Source: Nitrospira sp.
Lineage (GTDB): Bacteria; Nitrospirota; Nitrospiria; Nitrospirales; Nitrospiraceae
Assembly (NCBI GenBank): GCA_024330965.1
Contig: JANDJL010000002.1
Coordinates: 146,684-210,683 of the forward strand
Length of the DNA: 64,000 nt
Direction: 5' to 3'
Shown: piece after piece, positions 41,803-51,971 of the stretch
How the letters are laid out: every line of letters begins with the position of its first letter
Numbering within the stretch: the stretch's first letter is position 1
Position numbers and translations under genes: made by a program
The notes under the pieces: generated by a model
Database searches by the model: none
Seen by the model: the letters and a program-made list of their open reading frames with translations, nothing else
What the model was told of the DNA's origin: nothing

Positions 41803-44800
41803 CTCACCTTCGCTTCGGCGCGCCGTTCAACCCATCGATACAGCACCGGCAGCACGACCAACGTCAACAGGGTGGACGAGATCAGCCCCCCGATCACCAC
41901 CGTCGCCAACGGCCGCTGAATTTCGGAGCCGGGGCCGGTCGCAAGGAGCAACGGTGTCAGTCCCAGCGCGGCCACACAGGCAGTCATCAACACCGGCCGA
42001 AGGCGCAGCACCATGCCCGTCACGACCGCTTCATCCAGCGGTACACCCTGTTGCCGCAACTGATTGATAAAAGCAATCTTGACCGTTCCGTTCAGCACGG
42101 CGACGCCAAACAGGGCGATGAACCCCACGGAGGCGGGAACCGAGAGATACAGTCCCCTCAGTTTCAAGGCCGCCAGCCCCCCGACCATCGCAAACGGGAT
42201 CGCCAGCATAATCAGCGCAGCTTGTCTCCATGAACCAAATGTCAGATAGAGCAACAGAGCGATCAGCCCGACGACCATGGGAACAACGAGGGTCAGTCGG
42301 GCCATCGCCCGTCGCTGATTTTCAAATTGCCCCCCCCACGTGATGTAATAGCCGGGTGGAAGCTTCACCTGCTTGGAGACGACCGCCTGCGCCTCCTCGA
42401 CGGCGCCGACCAGATCACGCCCAATGACGTTGGCTTCGATAACGAGTCGGCGGCTGGCCTGCTCGCGGCTGATTTGGGCCGGACCTTCGACGATCCTGAT
42501 ATCAGCCAGTTCCCGCAAGGGAATCCGGGACCCATCCGGCGCGGTGACCCACAAGGTAGCAATCGCCTCGACGTCGTGCCGCCGGTCGTCCGGGAACTTG
42601 ATGACGATCGGGAATCGCCACTGTCCTTCGAAGACTTCCCCCGCTCCAATGCCGGGCCCGACGGCCTTGATGACCTCCGTGATGTCCGACACGTTGATGC
42701 CATACCGCGCAACTTTCGAGCGGTCAATGTTCAGCATCAGATAGTACAACCCTGACACCTGCTCCACCCTCAGATCGGACAGGCCCTTGACCTGCCGCAA
42801 GGCGCGAGCGATGTCATCGCCCTTGGCCCGCAAGATCTCCAGATCGTCACCGAACAACTTGACCGCCACCTGCGACCGGACACCGGACACCAACTCATCC
42901 ACCCTCATCGCAATGGGCTGGGTCAGACCGAACGCAATGCCGGGCACCTGCATTAATATGCGACGGACCTGATCTTCGATCTCGCCTTTGTTGTGCGCCT
43001 GCCATTCGGATTCGGGCTTCAGCAACACATACAGGTCGCTCAGCTCCATGCCCATGGGATCGGTCCCCAACTCATTCGCGCCGGTCCGAGAGACGACCGA
43101 CCGCACGTCGGGGACGGCCAAGAGCAATCGCTCGATCTCACCGGTCACATTGAGTGATTCGCTCAAGCTGATACTCGGCAGCCGCATCACGTTCACCACC
43201 ATCGATCCTTCGTCCATGATCGGCACGAACTCGCGCCCGATGAACGGGACCAGAACCGCCCCACCGGCCAAGATCCCAGCCGCACCGATCACGACAACCG
43301 ATGTCCTCCGGAGAGCCGCCTCCAAAAGGGCCCGATAGAGTCGCCGTCCCTCCAACGAGAGACGCCGTTCTGTTCGTGACGAGCGGGCGTTCAAGAACGC
43401 CACGCAGAGTGCCGGAATCACGGTCATCGACAAGGCCAAGGAACTCAAGAGAGCGATCACGACCGTTTGCGCCAGGGGATGAAACATCTTGCCTTCGATC
43501 CCTTGAAGGGCCATGAGCGGCACAAAAGTCAACGCAATGATCAATTCCCCGAACAAACTCGGCCTCCGGACCTCCAACACCGCACGCAGCGCCACGGAAA
43601 GCTTCTCGGCCGGACCAAGCGGCGCGGATCGGCCGACGGACGCTTCACTCAAGTGACGCTCGACGTTTTCCACTTGCACGATCGCCGCATCGACGATCAT
43701 GCCCAGCGAGATGGCCAGCCCGCCAAGCGACATCAGATTGGCCGAGAGGCCGACCTGCCGCATGACCAGAAACGTGGCCAGCGTCGCCAGCGGCAACATC
43801 AGGGACACGACCACAGCACCGCGGAGGTTCCTTAAGAATCCATAGAGGACCAGAACGACGACCGCCGCTCCCTCCACCAACGCCCGCTCGACGGTCTCAA
43901 GGGCCCGCGCCACCAGTTCGAGTCGATCATAGAAGGGAACGATGGCGACCCTTTCCGGCAACAGTCGATTGATCAAAGCCACTTTTTCTTTAACGGCGGA
44001 CACCACCTCCCTCGAGTTTCCGCCCCGCAACATGACGGCGATGCCTTCCATGGCCTCTCCCTTGCCGTCACGGGTGACACCGCCCAATCGGACGGCATGA
44101 CCGTGGCGCACCGTCGCCACGTCCTTGAGATAGATTGGCGTGCCGCTGCGAGCCGCCACGACAATCCGTTCCAAGTCCTCGACGGAACGGGCCAGTCCCT
44201 GACCATAGACCACCAGCTTGTCGCCGCCCCGCTCGATGTAGCCCCCGTCCGCGTTCCGGTTGTTTTCCATCACCGCCGTTTGAACCTGACGCAGCGTGAG
44301 CCCCAGACTGGCCAATCGACCTGGGTCCACGAGCACCTCGTACTGTTTGGCGAGCCCCCCCAACGTATCGACGTCGGCCAGCCCCGGCACACTGCGCAAC
44401 AGCGGTCGAATCACCCAATCGTGCAGCGTCCGTAGTTCTTGAAGGCTCTGTCCCGGCCCTTCCACCAGATACATGAACACTTCGCTCAAGCCCGTGCTGA
44501 TCGGCCCCAACATGGGCTCAAGACCTTGGGGCAGCCGGGACCGCGCTTGTATCAATCGCTCCAACACGAGTTGGCGGGCGAAGTACACATCAACCGCGTC
44601 GTCGAACACCACTGTGATCACGGAAAGCCCATATCGGGACACCGAACGCAACTCGGTTTTCCCGGGCAGATTGGTCAACTCGATTTCAAGCGGGAAGGTG
44701 ACAAGCCGTTCGATTTCGGTCGGCGCCAACGAGGGAGCGCGCGTGATGACCTGCACCTGCACCGGCGTGATTTCTGGGAACGCATCGATCGGAAGCCGAA

Positions 44801-44894
44801 CAAACGAGACGACTCCTCCCACGCTCAGAGCCAACGCACCGAGCAAGACCAGCCACCGTTGCTCCATGGACCAACGGATCACTCGCTCGATCAT
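41799..44894 (-). CDS. Heavy-metal RND efflux pump (CusA/CzcA family)
   Basis: The 1031-residue protein has the HME-type RND layout: LPIDAFPEITPVQVQV, SVSRYGLSVITVVFDD, GGLAISLGMIVDAAIVQVEN (relay acid in transmembrane helix 4) and GEDLIIALTF-like helices with FVPIMDEGSMVVNV in the second porter loop. It pumps Cu(I)/Ag(I) or divalent metals out through a tripartite complex. The ATGA overlaps at both ends and the CopA-CopB genes that follow favour copper. Confidence 0.94.
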   Translation of the reverse strand: MIERVIRWSMEQRWLVLLGALALSVGGVVSFVRLPIDAFPEITPVQVQVITRAPSLAPTEIERLVTFPLEIELTNLPGKTELRSVSRYGLSVITVVFDDAVDVYFARQLVLERLIQARSRLPQGLEPMLGPISTGLSEVFMYLVEGPGQSLQELRTLHDWVIRPLLRSVPGLADVDTLGGLAKQYEVLVDPGRLASLGLTLRQVQTAVMENNRNADGGYIERGGDKLVVYGQGLARSVEDLERIVVAARSGTPIYLKDVATVRHGHAVRLGGVTRDGKGEAMEGIAVMLRGGNSREVVSAVKEKVALINRLLPERVAIVPFYDRLELVARALETVERALVEGAAVVVLVLYGFLRNLRGAVVVSLMLPLATLATFLVMRQVGLSANLMSLGGLAISLGMIVDAAIVQVENVERHLSEASVGRSAPLGPAEKLSVALRAVLEVRRPSLFGELIIALTFVPLMALQGIEGKMFHPLAQTVVIALLSSLALSMTVIPALCVAFLNARSSRTERRLSLEGRRLYRALLEAALRRTSVVVIGAAGILAGGAVLVPFIGREFVPIMDEGSMVVNVMRLPSISLSESLNVTGEIERLLLAVPDVRSVVSRTGANELGTDPMGMELSDLYVLLKPESEWQAHNKGEIEDQVRRILMQVPGIAFGLTQPIAMRVDELVSGVRSQVAVKLFGDDLEILRAKGDDIARALRQVKGLSDLRVEQVSGLYYLMLNIDRSKVARYGINVSDITEVIKAVGPGIGAGEVFEGQWRFPIVIKFPDDRRHDVEAIATLWVTAPDGSRIPLRELADIRIVEGPAQISREQASRRLVIEANVIGRDLVGAVEEAQAVVSKQVKLPPGYYITWGGQFENQRRAMARLTLVVPMVVGLIALLLYLTFGSWRQAALIMLAIPFAMVGGLAALKLRGLYLSVPASVGFIALFGVAVLNGTVKIAFINQLRQQGVPLDEAVVTGMVLRLRPVLMTACVAALGLTPLLLATGPGSEIQRPLATVVIGGLISSTLLTLVVLPVLYRWVERRAEAKVR

Positions 44895-46114
44895 AGGGGG
44901 CCTCCGATCGGCATCTGCTCACGGAGGACTTCGGATTTCAGCATATAACTTCCTTCAGTCACGACCTCGTCGCCCGCCTCCAATCCGGCTCTTACCTCCA
45001 CATACTCGCCCGAGAATGAGCCGAGCTGCACTTCGCGCAGGTCAAAGCGTCCAGGCCCTCGGACGAGGAAGACAACCGTCCGGCTTTCGATCTGCTGCAC
45101 CGCCGCACGTGGAATCGTCAAAACCGGCTGCTCCGGTATAAGCAACGTTACATCGGCGAACATATAGGGCCGCAAACGCCGATCGGGGTTGGGAAGCTCC
45201 GATCGCACCATGATCGTCCTCGTCGTGGGATCGATCACGGCGCCGACATAGGTCACGGAGCCACGAAATACCAGCTCCGGATAAGCCGAGACGCGCACTT
45301 CGACATCAAGACCGGTTCTGAGTTGCCCAGCCTGTTGCTCCGGAAAGTCCGCCCGCACCCAAACGGTCGAAAGGTCCGCGACGGTGAAGAGCATCTGATT
45401 GACATCGACCACCTCTCCGACCGTGGCGTTGCGTTCGATGATTTCGCCGGCGAAGGGAGCCCGCAGATACACCTGCGCCACCTCCGCATGGGGCAACTCT
45501 TTCGCCGTCAGCCGCTCGATTTCCCGTTCGGTCATGCCTAACAAATGGAGTTTTTCTTCGGCCTCGTGCAGGTCGGCTTTCGTATTGTCAAGCTCGGCCT
45601 CACGCCGCTGATATTCGGCGGCCCCGATCGCTCCCTCTTCGAACAACATTCGAGCCCGCTCGAAGGCCTTTCCCGCCACCTGGACGGCCGTTCTTCTTTT
45701 TCGATATTCCAACAGCGCTTCGCCGACAGCGGGGCTGTCCAGCCGCAGAAGCGGCTCCCCCGCTTTGACGCGATCACCGAGATTGGCATGCACCGCGAGA
45801 ATCCGCCCCGGCACCCGCACACCCAAATGCGCCAAGCGATTTTCATTCGGCAAAATCTTCCCCCCTTGCGCCTTGAGAGTCAGACGAAGAGGACGAATCG
45901 CCGCTCGTTCCGTCCGAAGCTGCGCCAGCGCCCGCCGGTCTTCCGGCAACTCAATGAGACCGGGCCCAACCTGCCTGGTTTCCGTCCGCGAGGCCTTGCC
46001 CGGTTCCCCCTCTTCTTGCTTGGACTGACAAGCCTCACCGGCGAGTGCCAACACCGCGATGGCCAATAACCAACACCCCCTGGGCGATGAAAACACCGTT
46101 GCATCATGCCGCAT
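44891..46114 (-). CDS. Periplasmic adaptor of the metal RND pump (CusB/CzcB-like)
   Basis: The 407-residue protein has an N-terminal hydrophobic signal or anchor, then VRVPGRILAVHANLGDRVKAGEPL and APFAGEIIERNATVGEVVDVNQ (the two lipoyl halves) around a helical hairpin, then a beta-barrel and C-terminal domain. A GGGAGG site precedes the ATG at 46114. It is the first of four genes joined by ATGA overlaps. No Met-rich N-terminal copper site like that of CusB is evident. Confidence 0.92.
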   Translation of the reverse strand: MRHDATVFSSPRGCWLLAIAVLALAGEACQSKQEEGEPGKASRTETRQVGPGLIELPEDRRALAQLRTERAAIRPLRLTLKAQGGKILPNENRLAHLGVRVPGRILAVHANLGDRVKAGEPLLRLDSPAVGEALLEYRKRRTAVQVAGKAFERARMLFEEGAIGAAEYQRREAELDNTKADLHEAEEKLHLLGMTEREIERLTAKELPHAEVAQVYLRAPFAGEIIERNATVGEVVDVNQMLFTVADLSTVWVRADFPEQQAGQLRTGLDVEVRVSAYPELVFRGSVTYVGAVIDPTTRTIMVRSELPNPDRRLRPYMFADVTLLIPEQPVLTIPRAAVQQIESRTVVFLVRGPGRFDLREVQLGSFSGEYVEVRAGLEAGDEVVTEGSYMLKSEVLREQMPIGGPL

Positions 46115-46405
46115 GGAGAAAGACCTCCCTTCTTCGGAAGTCGAGCCGCCTCATCGACTGAGACATCGCATCCCTTGTCTGCGGAGGACCTCGACACGAT
46201 CGACAGCGCAGAGACGATCCGGCTTCCCCGAACTATTCTGCACGCCACTGGGCGGCCACGACTCGAGACCGCGATCGAGGCCAGCCCCGGTCTTCCCGAC
46301 CCATTCCGCCGGTTGAGCCAACGATCGAGGACACGGCGATTTCGCAACGTCCTGAGACGCGACTCCCAGCACAGAGCGTGACGGATTGGACAAAACCGAT
46401 ATCGG

Positions 46406-46888
46406 TCAGATGATCAGAGCGGGAGGAGCACGGGAAGGACGCTCATACAGAACGGAGAGCGAGCGAAGTCTGACGGCTGTTGGTCCTTCAAGGCGAGCTT
46501 CACGATCGGGTTCCGACAGGACCGGCCCAGCAACGGTCAACGGATGGAGGGGAGCGAGAAGGAGCTGCCGTCGATCCGACGAGTCACCGAGCAGCGTAAG
46601 GGAGAACTCGGCATGCTGGTCTCCGACATGAAAGTAGTCCAGCCCCCTGACTACGCCGTCAAACCGGTCGTGCGTGTCCTCGATCGCCCCATGTCGATCG
46701 AATTCGCACTCGAGATCCGGCGACCAGATGGTATGAACAACACCGCCGTGGACATGGCCATCTTCTCCGTGACGGTGATCCCCTTCGGGATGCACGTGGA
46801 AGAATGGAATCGCGAGCATCCACACCCCGACCCACACTGACACCGTTAAGCGGAATGGACCGGACCTGGGTGTTTTGCCTCGCATCAT
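46406..46888 (-). CDS. His-rich exported protein
   Basis: A 160-residue protein with an N-terminal hydrophobic segment (LTVSVWVGVWMLAIPFF) followed by a histidine-rich stretch with His at 31, 33, 38, 40, 45, 47 and 52, likely a metal-binding site. The rest has no known domain. It precedes the metal efflux operon (gap 291 bases, no confident gene) on the same strand and may be a periplasmic metal chelator. Confidence 0.7.
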   Translation of the reverse strand: MMRGKTPRSGPFRLTVSVWVGVWMLAIPFFHVHPEGDHRHGEDGHVHGGVVHTIWSPDLECEFDRHGAIEDTHDRFDGVVRGLDYFHVGDQHAEFSLTLLGDSSDRRQLLLAPLHPLTVAGPVLSEPDREARLEGPTAVRLRSLSVLYERPSRAPPALII

Positions 46889-46935
46889 GAACCGACTGTA
46901 TCACCGTTGAGAATTCCGGGGCAATCACTCTTCCG

Positions 46936-49497
46936 TTACAGCTCCACCTGGCGCAAACGCAGCGCATTCGAGATGACGGATACGGAACTGAACGTCATCG
47001 CGGCACTCGCGAACATCGGGCTGAGCAACATGCCGACAAAGGGATACAAGACCCCTGCCGCCAGCGGGACCCCTACCATGTTATAGGCAAAGGCGAAGAT
47101 GAGATTCTGTTTGATGTTCCGCATCGTCGCCTTACTTAGCCGTCTGGCCCGCACCAGAGCGCGGAGGTCTCCCTGAATCAAGGTCATCCCGGCACTCTCG
47201 ATGGCGATCCCCGCCCCGGTCCCCATGGCGATCCCCACGTCGGCCAGAGCCAGCGCCGGAGCATCGTTGACACCGTCGCCGGCCATCGCCACGATACGTC
47301 CCTCCGCCTTAAGTTTGGCCACCACCGCCCCTTTTTGATCGGGCAGCACACCGGCGATGACTTCATCCAAACCAAGCTTCCTGCCGACCGATTCGGCGGT
47401 CTGCCGGTGATCGCCAGTCAACATAATCAGCCTGAGCCCGTCCGCCTTGAGCACGGTGACCGCCTCCACCGTCGAAGGTTTGATTGGGTCGGCCACACCA
47501 AGGAGCCCAGCCGGTCTGCCGTCGAGAGCCACAAAGACAACTGTGTGCCCGTCTTGTCTCAACCGCTCCGCCTCGACGTCGAGTCGATCCAGCTCACTCT
47601 TCTCCTCTTTGACCATCTCGCGAATGAACGACACCGTTCCGACGGCCACCGTCCGGCCATCAATCATACCGGACACTCCCTTGCCTGTTAACGATCGAAA
47701 CTGTCGTTCCGCTGCCAGTGGAATACCCCGATGTTTGGCGCCCGCCACGATCGCTTCGGCCAACGGATGTTCACTGCCCTGCTCAAGACTTGCCGCAAGC
47801 CCCAACAACTCCCGCTCGGACCAAGGCTCGACCGGTCGAACCACCGTGAGCGCCGGTTTGCCCTCGGTCAACGTGCCGGTCTTATCGAAAACAACCGTAT
47901 CGACTCGCCCCAATGTTTCGAGTGCTTCGGCCTTTTTCACCAAGACTCCGGCCATCGCGCCGCGGCCAGTCGCGACCATGATCGACATGGGCGTCGCCAA
48001 CCCCAAGGCACAGGGACAGGCAATGATGAGTACCGCGACGGCGTTGACCAATGCGTGGGCCAGCTTGGGCTCCGGCCCCCACAAGGCCCATGCAACGGCT
48101 GTCAGCACGGCCACGCCGACCACCAGCGGCACGAAATAGGCGGCCACACGATCCGCGATCCGCTGAATGGGAGCCCGGCTCCGCTGAGCCTCACCGACGA
48201 TCTGGACGATCCTGGCCAGCAATGTCTCGCGCCCGACCCGCTGCGCGCGCATCAGGATGCTGCCGGCACCGTTGATCGTCCCCGCCGTCACCGGCATACC
48301 AGGCTCCTTGACGACGGGCATCGGCTCACCCGTGATCATAGACTCATCAATCGACGTCAGCCCTTCGATCACCACACCGTCCACCGGCACGCGATCGCCG
48401 GGCCTGACACGCAGGCAATCCCCCACTCGCACGTGGTCGATCGGCACGTCTTCTTCTCGACCGTCGTCTCGCACGAGACGCGCCATAGCAGGGGCCAACT
48501 TCAATAGCGCCCTGATAGCGGATCCGGTTTGCGCGCGAGCCCGTAGCTCCAAGACCTGCCCCAAGAGCACCAAAACGGTGATCACGGCACTCGCCTCAAA
48601 ATAGACCGGCACGGTGCCGTCGGGCCGGTGAAACGAGGTGGGTAACCAGCTCGGAGCCAAGGTGGCCACAGTACTGTATCCATAGGCCGCGCCGGTTCCC
48701 ATCGCGATGAGCGTGAACATGTTCGGCGAACGATTGACGATCGAGGCCCACCCGCGTTGGAAGAAGGGCGCACCGCCCCAGAGCACCACCGGCGTCGCCA
48801 AGAGAAGCTGCGCCCACTGGAGAAACACGTTGCCGACCACTCGCTGCAACGGCATGCCGGGGATCATGTCGGCCATTGCGAGCGCCATGACCACCATCGT
48901 GGGGATGAGACAGATCCAGAACCGCCTGCTCATGTCGTCCAGTTCGGGATTGCCGGTTTCTTCCGCCGAGACGACCTTGGGCTCCAACGCCATTCCGCAA
49001 ATCGGGCAAGCGCCTGGCTTGGTTTCCAACACCTCCGGGTCCATCGGACAGATGTATTCAACAGCGCCCCCCGGTGGTACCGCCGGCGGCACGACGATGC
49101 GCGGAGCCCGCTGGTCAGGCGGAGTCAGGTAATAAGCCGGGGCTTCGCGAAATTTGTTCAAACAGCTTGTGGCGCAGAAATAGTAGGTTTTCCCTTGATA
49201 GACGTATGAGCCGGCTGCGCGATCCGGCTGAACCGTCATGCCGCAAACCGGATCGATCTCCCCTTTCGGTCCTTGCATCATCGGCAGGGACCTCCGGGCG
49301 GGCGAAGCCGAAGGCGATGGAGCGGAGGGAGCGGCTACCAAGGTCAGCGGCTTTCGTCTTAAGGCCGCCTCCGGATCGGCGCGGAACCGTTCAAGACACG
49401 ATCCCGCGCAAAAGTAATACGTCGTCCCCTTATAGTCATACCGCCCCGCCGCGCGGGCGGGATCGACGGTCATGCCGCAAATCGGATCAATCGCCAT
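46936..49497 (-). CDS. Copper-type P1B ATPase with two YHS domains
   Basis: I start at the ATG at 49497 (853 residues). In order: YHS domain 1 ([24 protein letters not shown]), YHS domain 2 ([24 protein letters not shown]), a heavy-metal-binding domain ([20 protein letters not shown]), then the P-type core with TGEP, the intramembrane CPC motif (ACPCALG), DKTGTLTEG (phosphorylated Asp) and [10 protein letters not shown]. It exports Cu(I)-type ions. There is no classical HMA domain; the tandem YHS pair is unusual. It follows dsbA on the same strand. Confidence 0.95.
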   Translation of the reverse strand: MAIDPICGMTVDPARAAGRYDYKGTTYYFCAGSCLERFRADPEAALRRKPLTLVAAPSAPSPSASPARRSLPMMQGPKGEIDPVCGMTVQPDRAAGSYVYQGKTYYFCATSCLNKFREAPAYYLTPPDQRAPRIVVPPAVPPGGAVEYICPMDPEVLETKPGACPICGMALEPKVVSAEETGNPELDDMSRRFWICLIPTMVVMALAMADMIPGMPLQRVVGNVFLQWAQLLLATPVVLWGGAPFFQRGWASIVNRSPNMFTLIAMGTGAAYGYSTVATLAPSWLPTSFHRPDGTVPVYFEASAVITVLVLLGQVLELRARAQTGSAIRALLKLAPAMARLVRDDGREEDVPIDHVRVGDCLRVRPGDRVPVDGVVIEGLTSIDESMITGEPMPVVKEPGMPVTAGTINGAGSILMRAQRVGRETLLARIVQIVGEAQRSRAPIQRIADRVAAYFVPLVVGVAVLTAVAWALWGPEPKLAHALVNAVAVLIIACPCALGLATPMSIMVATGRGAMAGVLVKKAEALETLGRVDTVVFDKTGTLTEGKPALTVVRPVEPWSERELLGLAASLEQGSEHPLAEAIVAGAKHRGIPLAAERQFRSLTGKGVSGMIDGRTVAVGTVSFIREMVKEEKSELDRLDVEAERLRQDGHTVVFVALDGRPAGLLGVADPIKPSTVEAVTVLKADGLRLIMLTGDHRQTAESVGRKLGLDEVIAGVLPDQKGAVVAKLKAEGRIVAMAGDGVNDAPALALADVGIAMGTGAGIAIESAGMTLIQGDLRALVRARRLSKATMRNIKQNLIFAFAYNMVGVPLAAGVLYPFVGMLLSPMFASAAMTFSSVSVISNALRLRQVEL

Positions 49498-49586
49498 AGC
49501 CGTAAGACCTCGGCGGAACCAGCCGTGAGGAGAAGATGAGGCAGGGTTTCGTTGTCTGAGCCACTCGGTTGGCACATGCTGCGGCT

Positions 49587-50243
49587 TTATTTTTTTGCAT
49601 CATTCTCCAAAATGCTTCGGATGATTGTGACCACGTTTTCCGGCGTCATGTTGACGCCATCGACCTTGATATTTCCGTCGATCAGAATCGAGGGAGTGGA
49701 AGATACCTTGATCCGCTCACCCCAACGCCGCCCTTCCTCGAAGGCCCGTGCCGGCTTGCCGCCGGCCAATCCCGCTTCGAACGCCGCAACGTCCAGCCCG
49801 ACTTCGCGGATCAGCAACTCACGAATCGATCGATCCAACACGCCATCCATTTTGTCCTTGTGAATGGTTCGGAACAAGACCGCCTTCATTTCATCGCCCT
49901 TTCCCATCATCTTGGCCTGCTCATACATGTCAAAGGCGGTCGGCAGCTTCCCGGGGATGACGGGGAAGCCGACCATCGTGATCTCGATCTTGTCGCCGAA
50001 CTCGCGGCGCAACATCGGGATCGCCGTTTCCTCGAAATGATGGCAATGGGGACAGTAGAAATCGGCGAACTCGACGAGTTTGACTTTTCCCCGTTGATGG
50101 GTGGAAGGTTCGTCTTTCAAGAGTTCGTACTTGCCTTTGATATCGGGAACGGTTGCCCCTGCACTCAACGGCGCGCCGGCAAGGACCGCAACCGCCGTAA
50201 ATGCCACCGCCAACTTTGACATCGACACCTTATGAGACATCAT
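49587..50243 (-). CDS. DsbA-family thiol:disulfide oxidoreductase
   Basis: The 218-residue protein has a signal peptide and a thioredoxin fold with active site CPHC (64-67, [14 protein letters not shown]) and the cis-Pro segment [11 protein letters not shown] strong AAGGAG precedes the start. It introduces or repairs disulfides in periplasmic proteins. Located directly upstream of the copper ATPase, it may protect thiols damaged by copper. Confidence 0.92.
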   Translation of the reverse strand: MMSHKVSMSKLAVAFTAVAVLAGAPLSAGATVPDIKGKYELLKDEPSTHQRGKVKLVEFADFYCPHCHHFEETAIPMLRREFGDKIEITMVGFPVIPGKLPTAFDMYEQAKMMGKGDEMKAVLFRTIHKDKMDGVLDRSIRELLIREVGLDVAAFEAGLAGGKPARAFEEGRRWGERIKVSSTPSILIDGNIKVDGVNMTPENVVTIIRSILENDAKK

Positions 50244-50326
50244 CTCATGCTCCTTTCCTACGATGATGACGGAGACTGTATTATAGCGAATGCACGGCCA
50301 TTTCGGTTTCTGTTACACTGTTTTTT

Positions 50327-50872
50327 ATGGATCGGCGGTGGCAAGGGGTTCTTATCGGTATCACACTGATCTGCTCAGGCTGCGCTTCCACGGGAGACTA
50401 TGCGGCACCAGCCTCGTCCCTGCTTCCGTTCCCCGAAGTGGGACGGGCCCCCGACACCTTCAAAGGGCAGACGGTCACGTTCGGCGGCAAGGTATTGACA
50501 GCAAAACGATTGGCGGAGGGGACCCGCCTTGAGATCCTGCAACTCCCGCTGGACTCATCGCTTAAACCGACACACGATTTGAGAAAATCGCAGGGCCGTT
50601 TTCTTGCGGTCAAAAAAGAATTTCTCGATCCTGCCACGATTCCGGCCGGCACGTTCGTCACCGTCACCGGAGAGGTGAGCGGAGCCGTCACGTTGCCGCT
50701 CGATGAAACCGAGTATCGCTACCTTACCCTGACCATCGCCGCCTTGCACGTCTGGCCCGCCGAGGAGGAGCGATCGGCTCGTCTGCGTCCTTATCCCTAC
50801 TACATCATGCCCGGCCCCTATTGGGGACCCTACTGGCATCCTTATTGGTGGCATCCTTGGCCTTATTGGTGA
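50327..50872 (+). CDS. Slp-family outer-membrane lipoprotein
   Basis: The 181-residue protein has a lipoprotein signal peptide ending ICSGC and the Slp domain (VTFGGKVLTAKRLAEGTRLEI, AGTFVTVTGEVSG). The last ~26 residues are nearly all Tyr, Trp, Pro, His and Gly (PGPYWGPYWHPYWWHPW), an unusual aromatic tail. Function of Slp proteins is linked to starvation and acid stress. It is divergent from dsbA. Confidence 0.85.
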   Translation: MDRRWQGVLIGITLICSGCASTGDYAAPASSLLPFPEVGRAPDTFKGQTVTFGGKVLTAKRLAEGTRLEILQLPLDSSLKPTHDLRKSQGRFLAVKKEFLDPATIPAGTFVTVTGEVSGAVTLPLDETEYRYLTLTIAALHVWPAEEERSARLRPYPYYIMPGPYWGPYWHPYWWHPWPYW

Positions 50873-51094
50873 CCAGACCTCAGGGCCGCTCCACCCTCAT
50901 GATCTCTCATGTACCTCACAATCTCATGTGGCGGTCGTTCCAAACGAATCACGTCAAGAAAGACCGCACAAGTCATCGAATGATGAAGCATCGTCTTCCC
51001 TCCCCCCAGCTCCTCATCCCCCTGATCCCGCTTCCTTTGATAAGGCACAGGCGATGCCGACGCCCACCTTTCCATCGTTTTCGAAGAAGGGAGC

Positions 51095-51304
51095 CTACGG
51101 AGCATAAAGCTCCAAGATTCGGCGGAACCAATCAACTATGTGTTCAGAATGGAAGGGCGTCGTGCCTTCAAGCGAAGCGGCTACCGTCGCCTCCGCAACC
51201 GCGCGAACTTCCCCACCGGATATGCGGAAACGCTTCGCAATCAGGGCTGCATCGGCAAGATCTTCATCGATTCCACGGCGGAAATGAAACGAACGGCAGG
51301 ACAT
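51095..51304 (-). pseudogene. C-terminal fragment of a DUF6036-like nucleotidyltransferase
   Basis: The 69-residue frame, with RRGIDEDLADAALIAKRF and VRAVAEATVAASLEG, aligns with the C-terminal part of the frameshifted gene at 58722-59244 (RRGTEEDLTDTAWVAERF, IRAAAEAALAASPED). The N-terminal nucleotidyltransferase half is missing, replaced by the end of vapC. It is a relic, likely from a rearrangement. The 222 bases before it (50873-51094) hold no confident gene. Confidence 0.6.
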
Positions 51305-51311
51305 CCTCCCC

Positions 51312-51723
51312 CTATTTCGCAGACGGTGCGTGGAACACCAGAATCTGGGGGATCTTCAAATAATGCGCGTCCCTGGTAACGACCGTTAAGCCATATGGCA
51401 TGGCCGATGCGGCGATCCAAAGATCATTCATCGGGATCGGCGTCCCCGCCGTCCACAGACCCGTCCAGAATCGTCGCATACCGCTCGGCCGCTTCCTCGT
51501 CCACCGCAAGGGTTGTGACTCTGGAGGAAGCCAGAAACCGACTCAATCGTTCCTCGTTTTTCTTTCTGGCATGGCTTCTCAAGAATCCGACCCACAGCTC
51601 TCCGAGCACGACGGGATTCAGCCAGATGGTATCCGCCGTTTGAAGTTTCTCCTTGATGGCCTCATCGCCCCGCATGAACGCCGAATACCCCGAAGTGTCC
51701 AGCAGGATCCGGCTCACTTCCAC
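51312..51723 (-). pseudogene. VapC-type PIN-domain toxin, frameshifted
   Basis: Two overlapping minus-strand frames together read a complete PIN domain: LLDTSGYSAFMRG (first Asp) and VLGELWVGF (Glu) in the first, NDLWIAASA and TRDAHYL (two Asp) in the second. The shift is near 51459: dropping one base there joins DG to LWTAGTPIP, the family consensus. The length 412 fits one extra base. The four acidic residues of the nuclease site survive, so this is a recent mutation or a sequencing error. It overlaps the vapB stop by 10 bases. Confidence 0.8.
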
Positions 51724-51971
51724 ATCTCCGGATCAATTGTTCGTTGTTTCGCGAGCGTCCGGTCAAATGCCTCGGCCTCCTGTTTGCTCCATGAACCGGC
51801 CAACTCGTCCAGATCATGATAGCGACGGACCGGCCGTTTTTCGGACTCGCCAAGGTGTTCCTGCAAAAGCCCGATAACCACCTTATTGACGCTCACGCCT
51901 TTCTGCTTCGCCCGCTGGCGAATCGTGCGCTCCACCGACGGAGGAAGATTCCTCAAGGTTATGGCTTTCAT
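51714..51971 (-). CDS. VapB/FitA-type antitoxin
   Basis: The 85-residue protein begins MKAITLRNLPPSVERTIRQRA, a ribbon-helix-helix N-terminus, and ends with the toxin-binding tail DLDELAGSWSKQEAEAF and DPEMWK, as in FitA-like antitoxins. AGGAGG precedes the ATG. It is the partner of the downstream frameshifted PIN toxin gene. Confidence 0.88.
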   Translation of the reverse strand: MKAITLRNLPPSVERTIRQRAKQKGVSVNKVVIGLLQEHLGESEKRPVRRYHDLDELAGSWSKQEAEAFDRTLAKQRTIDPEMWK

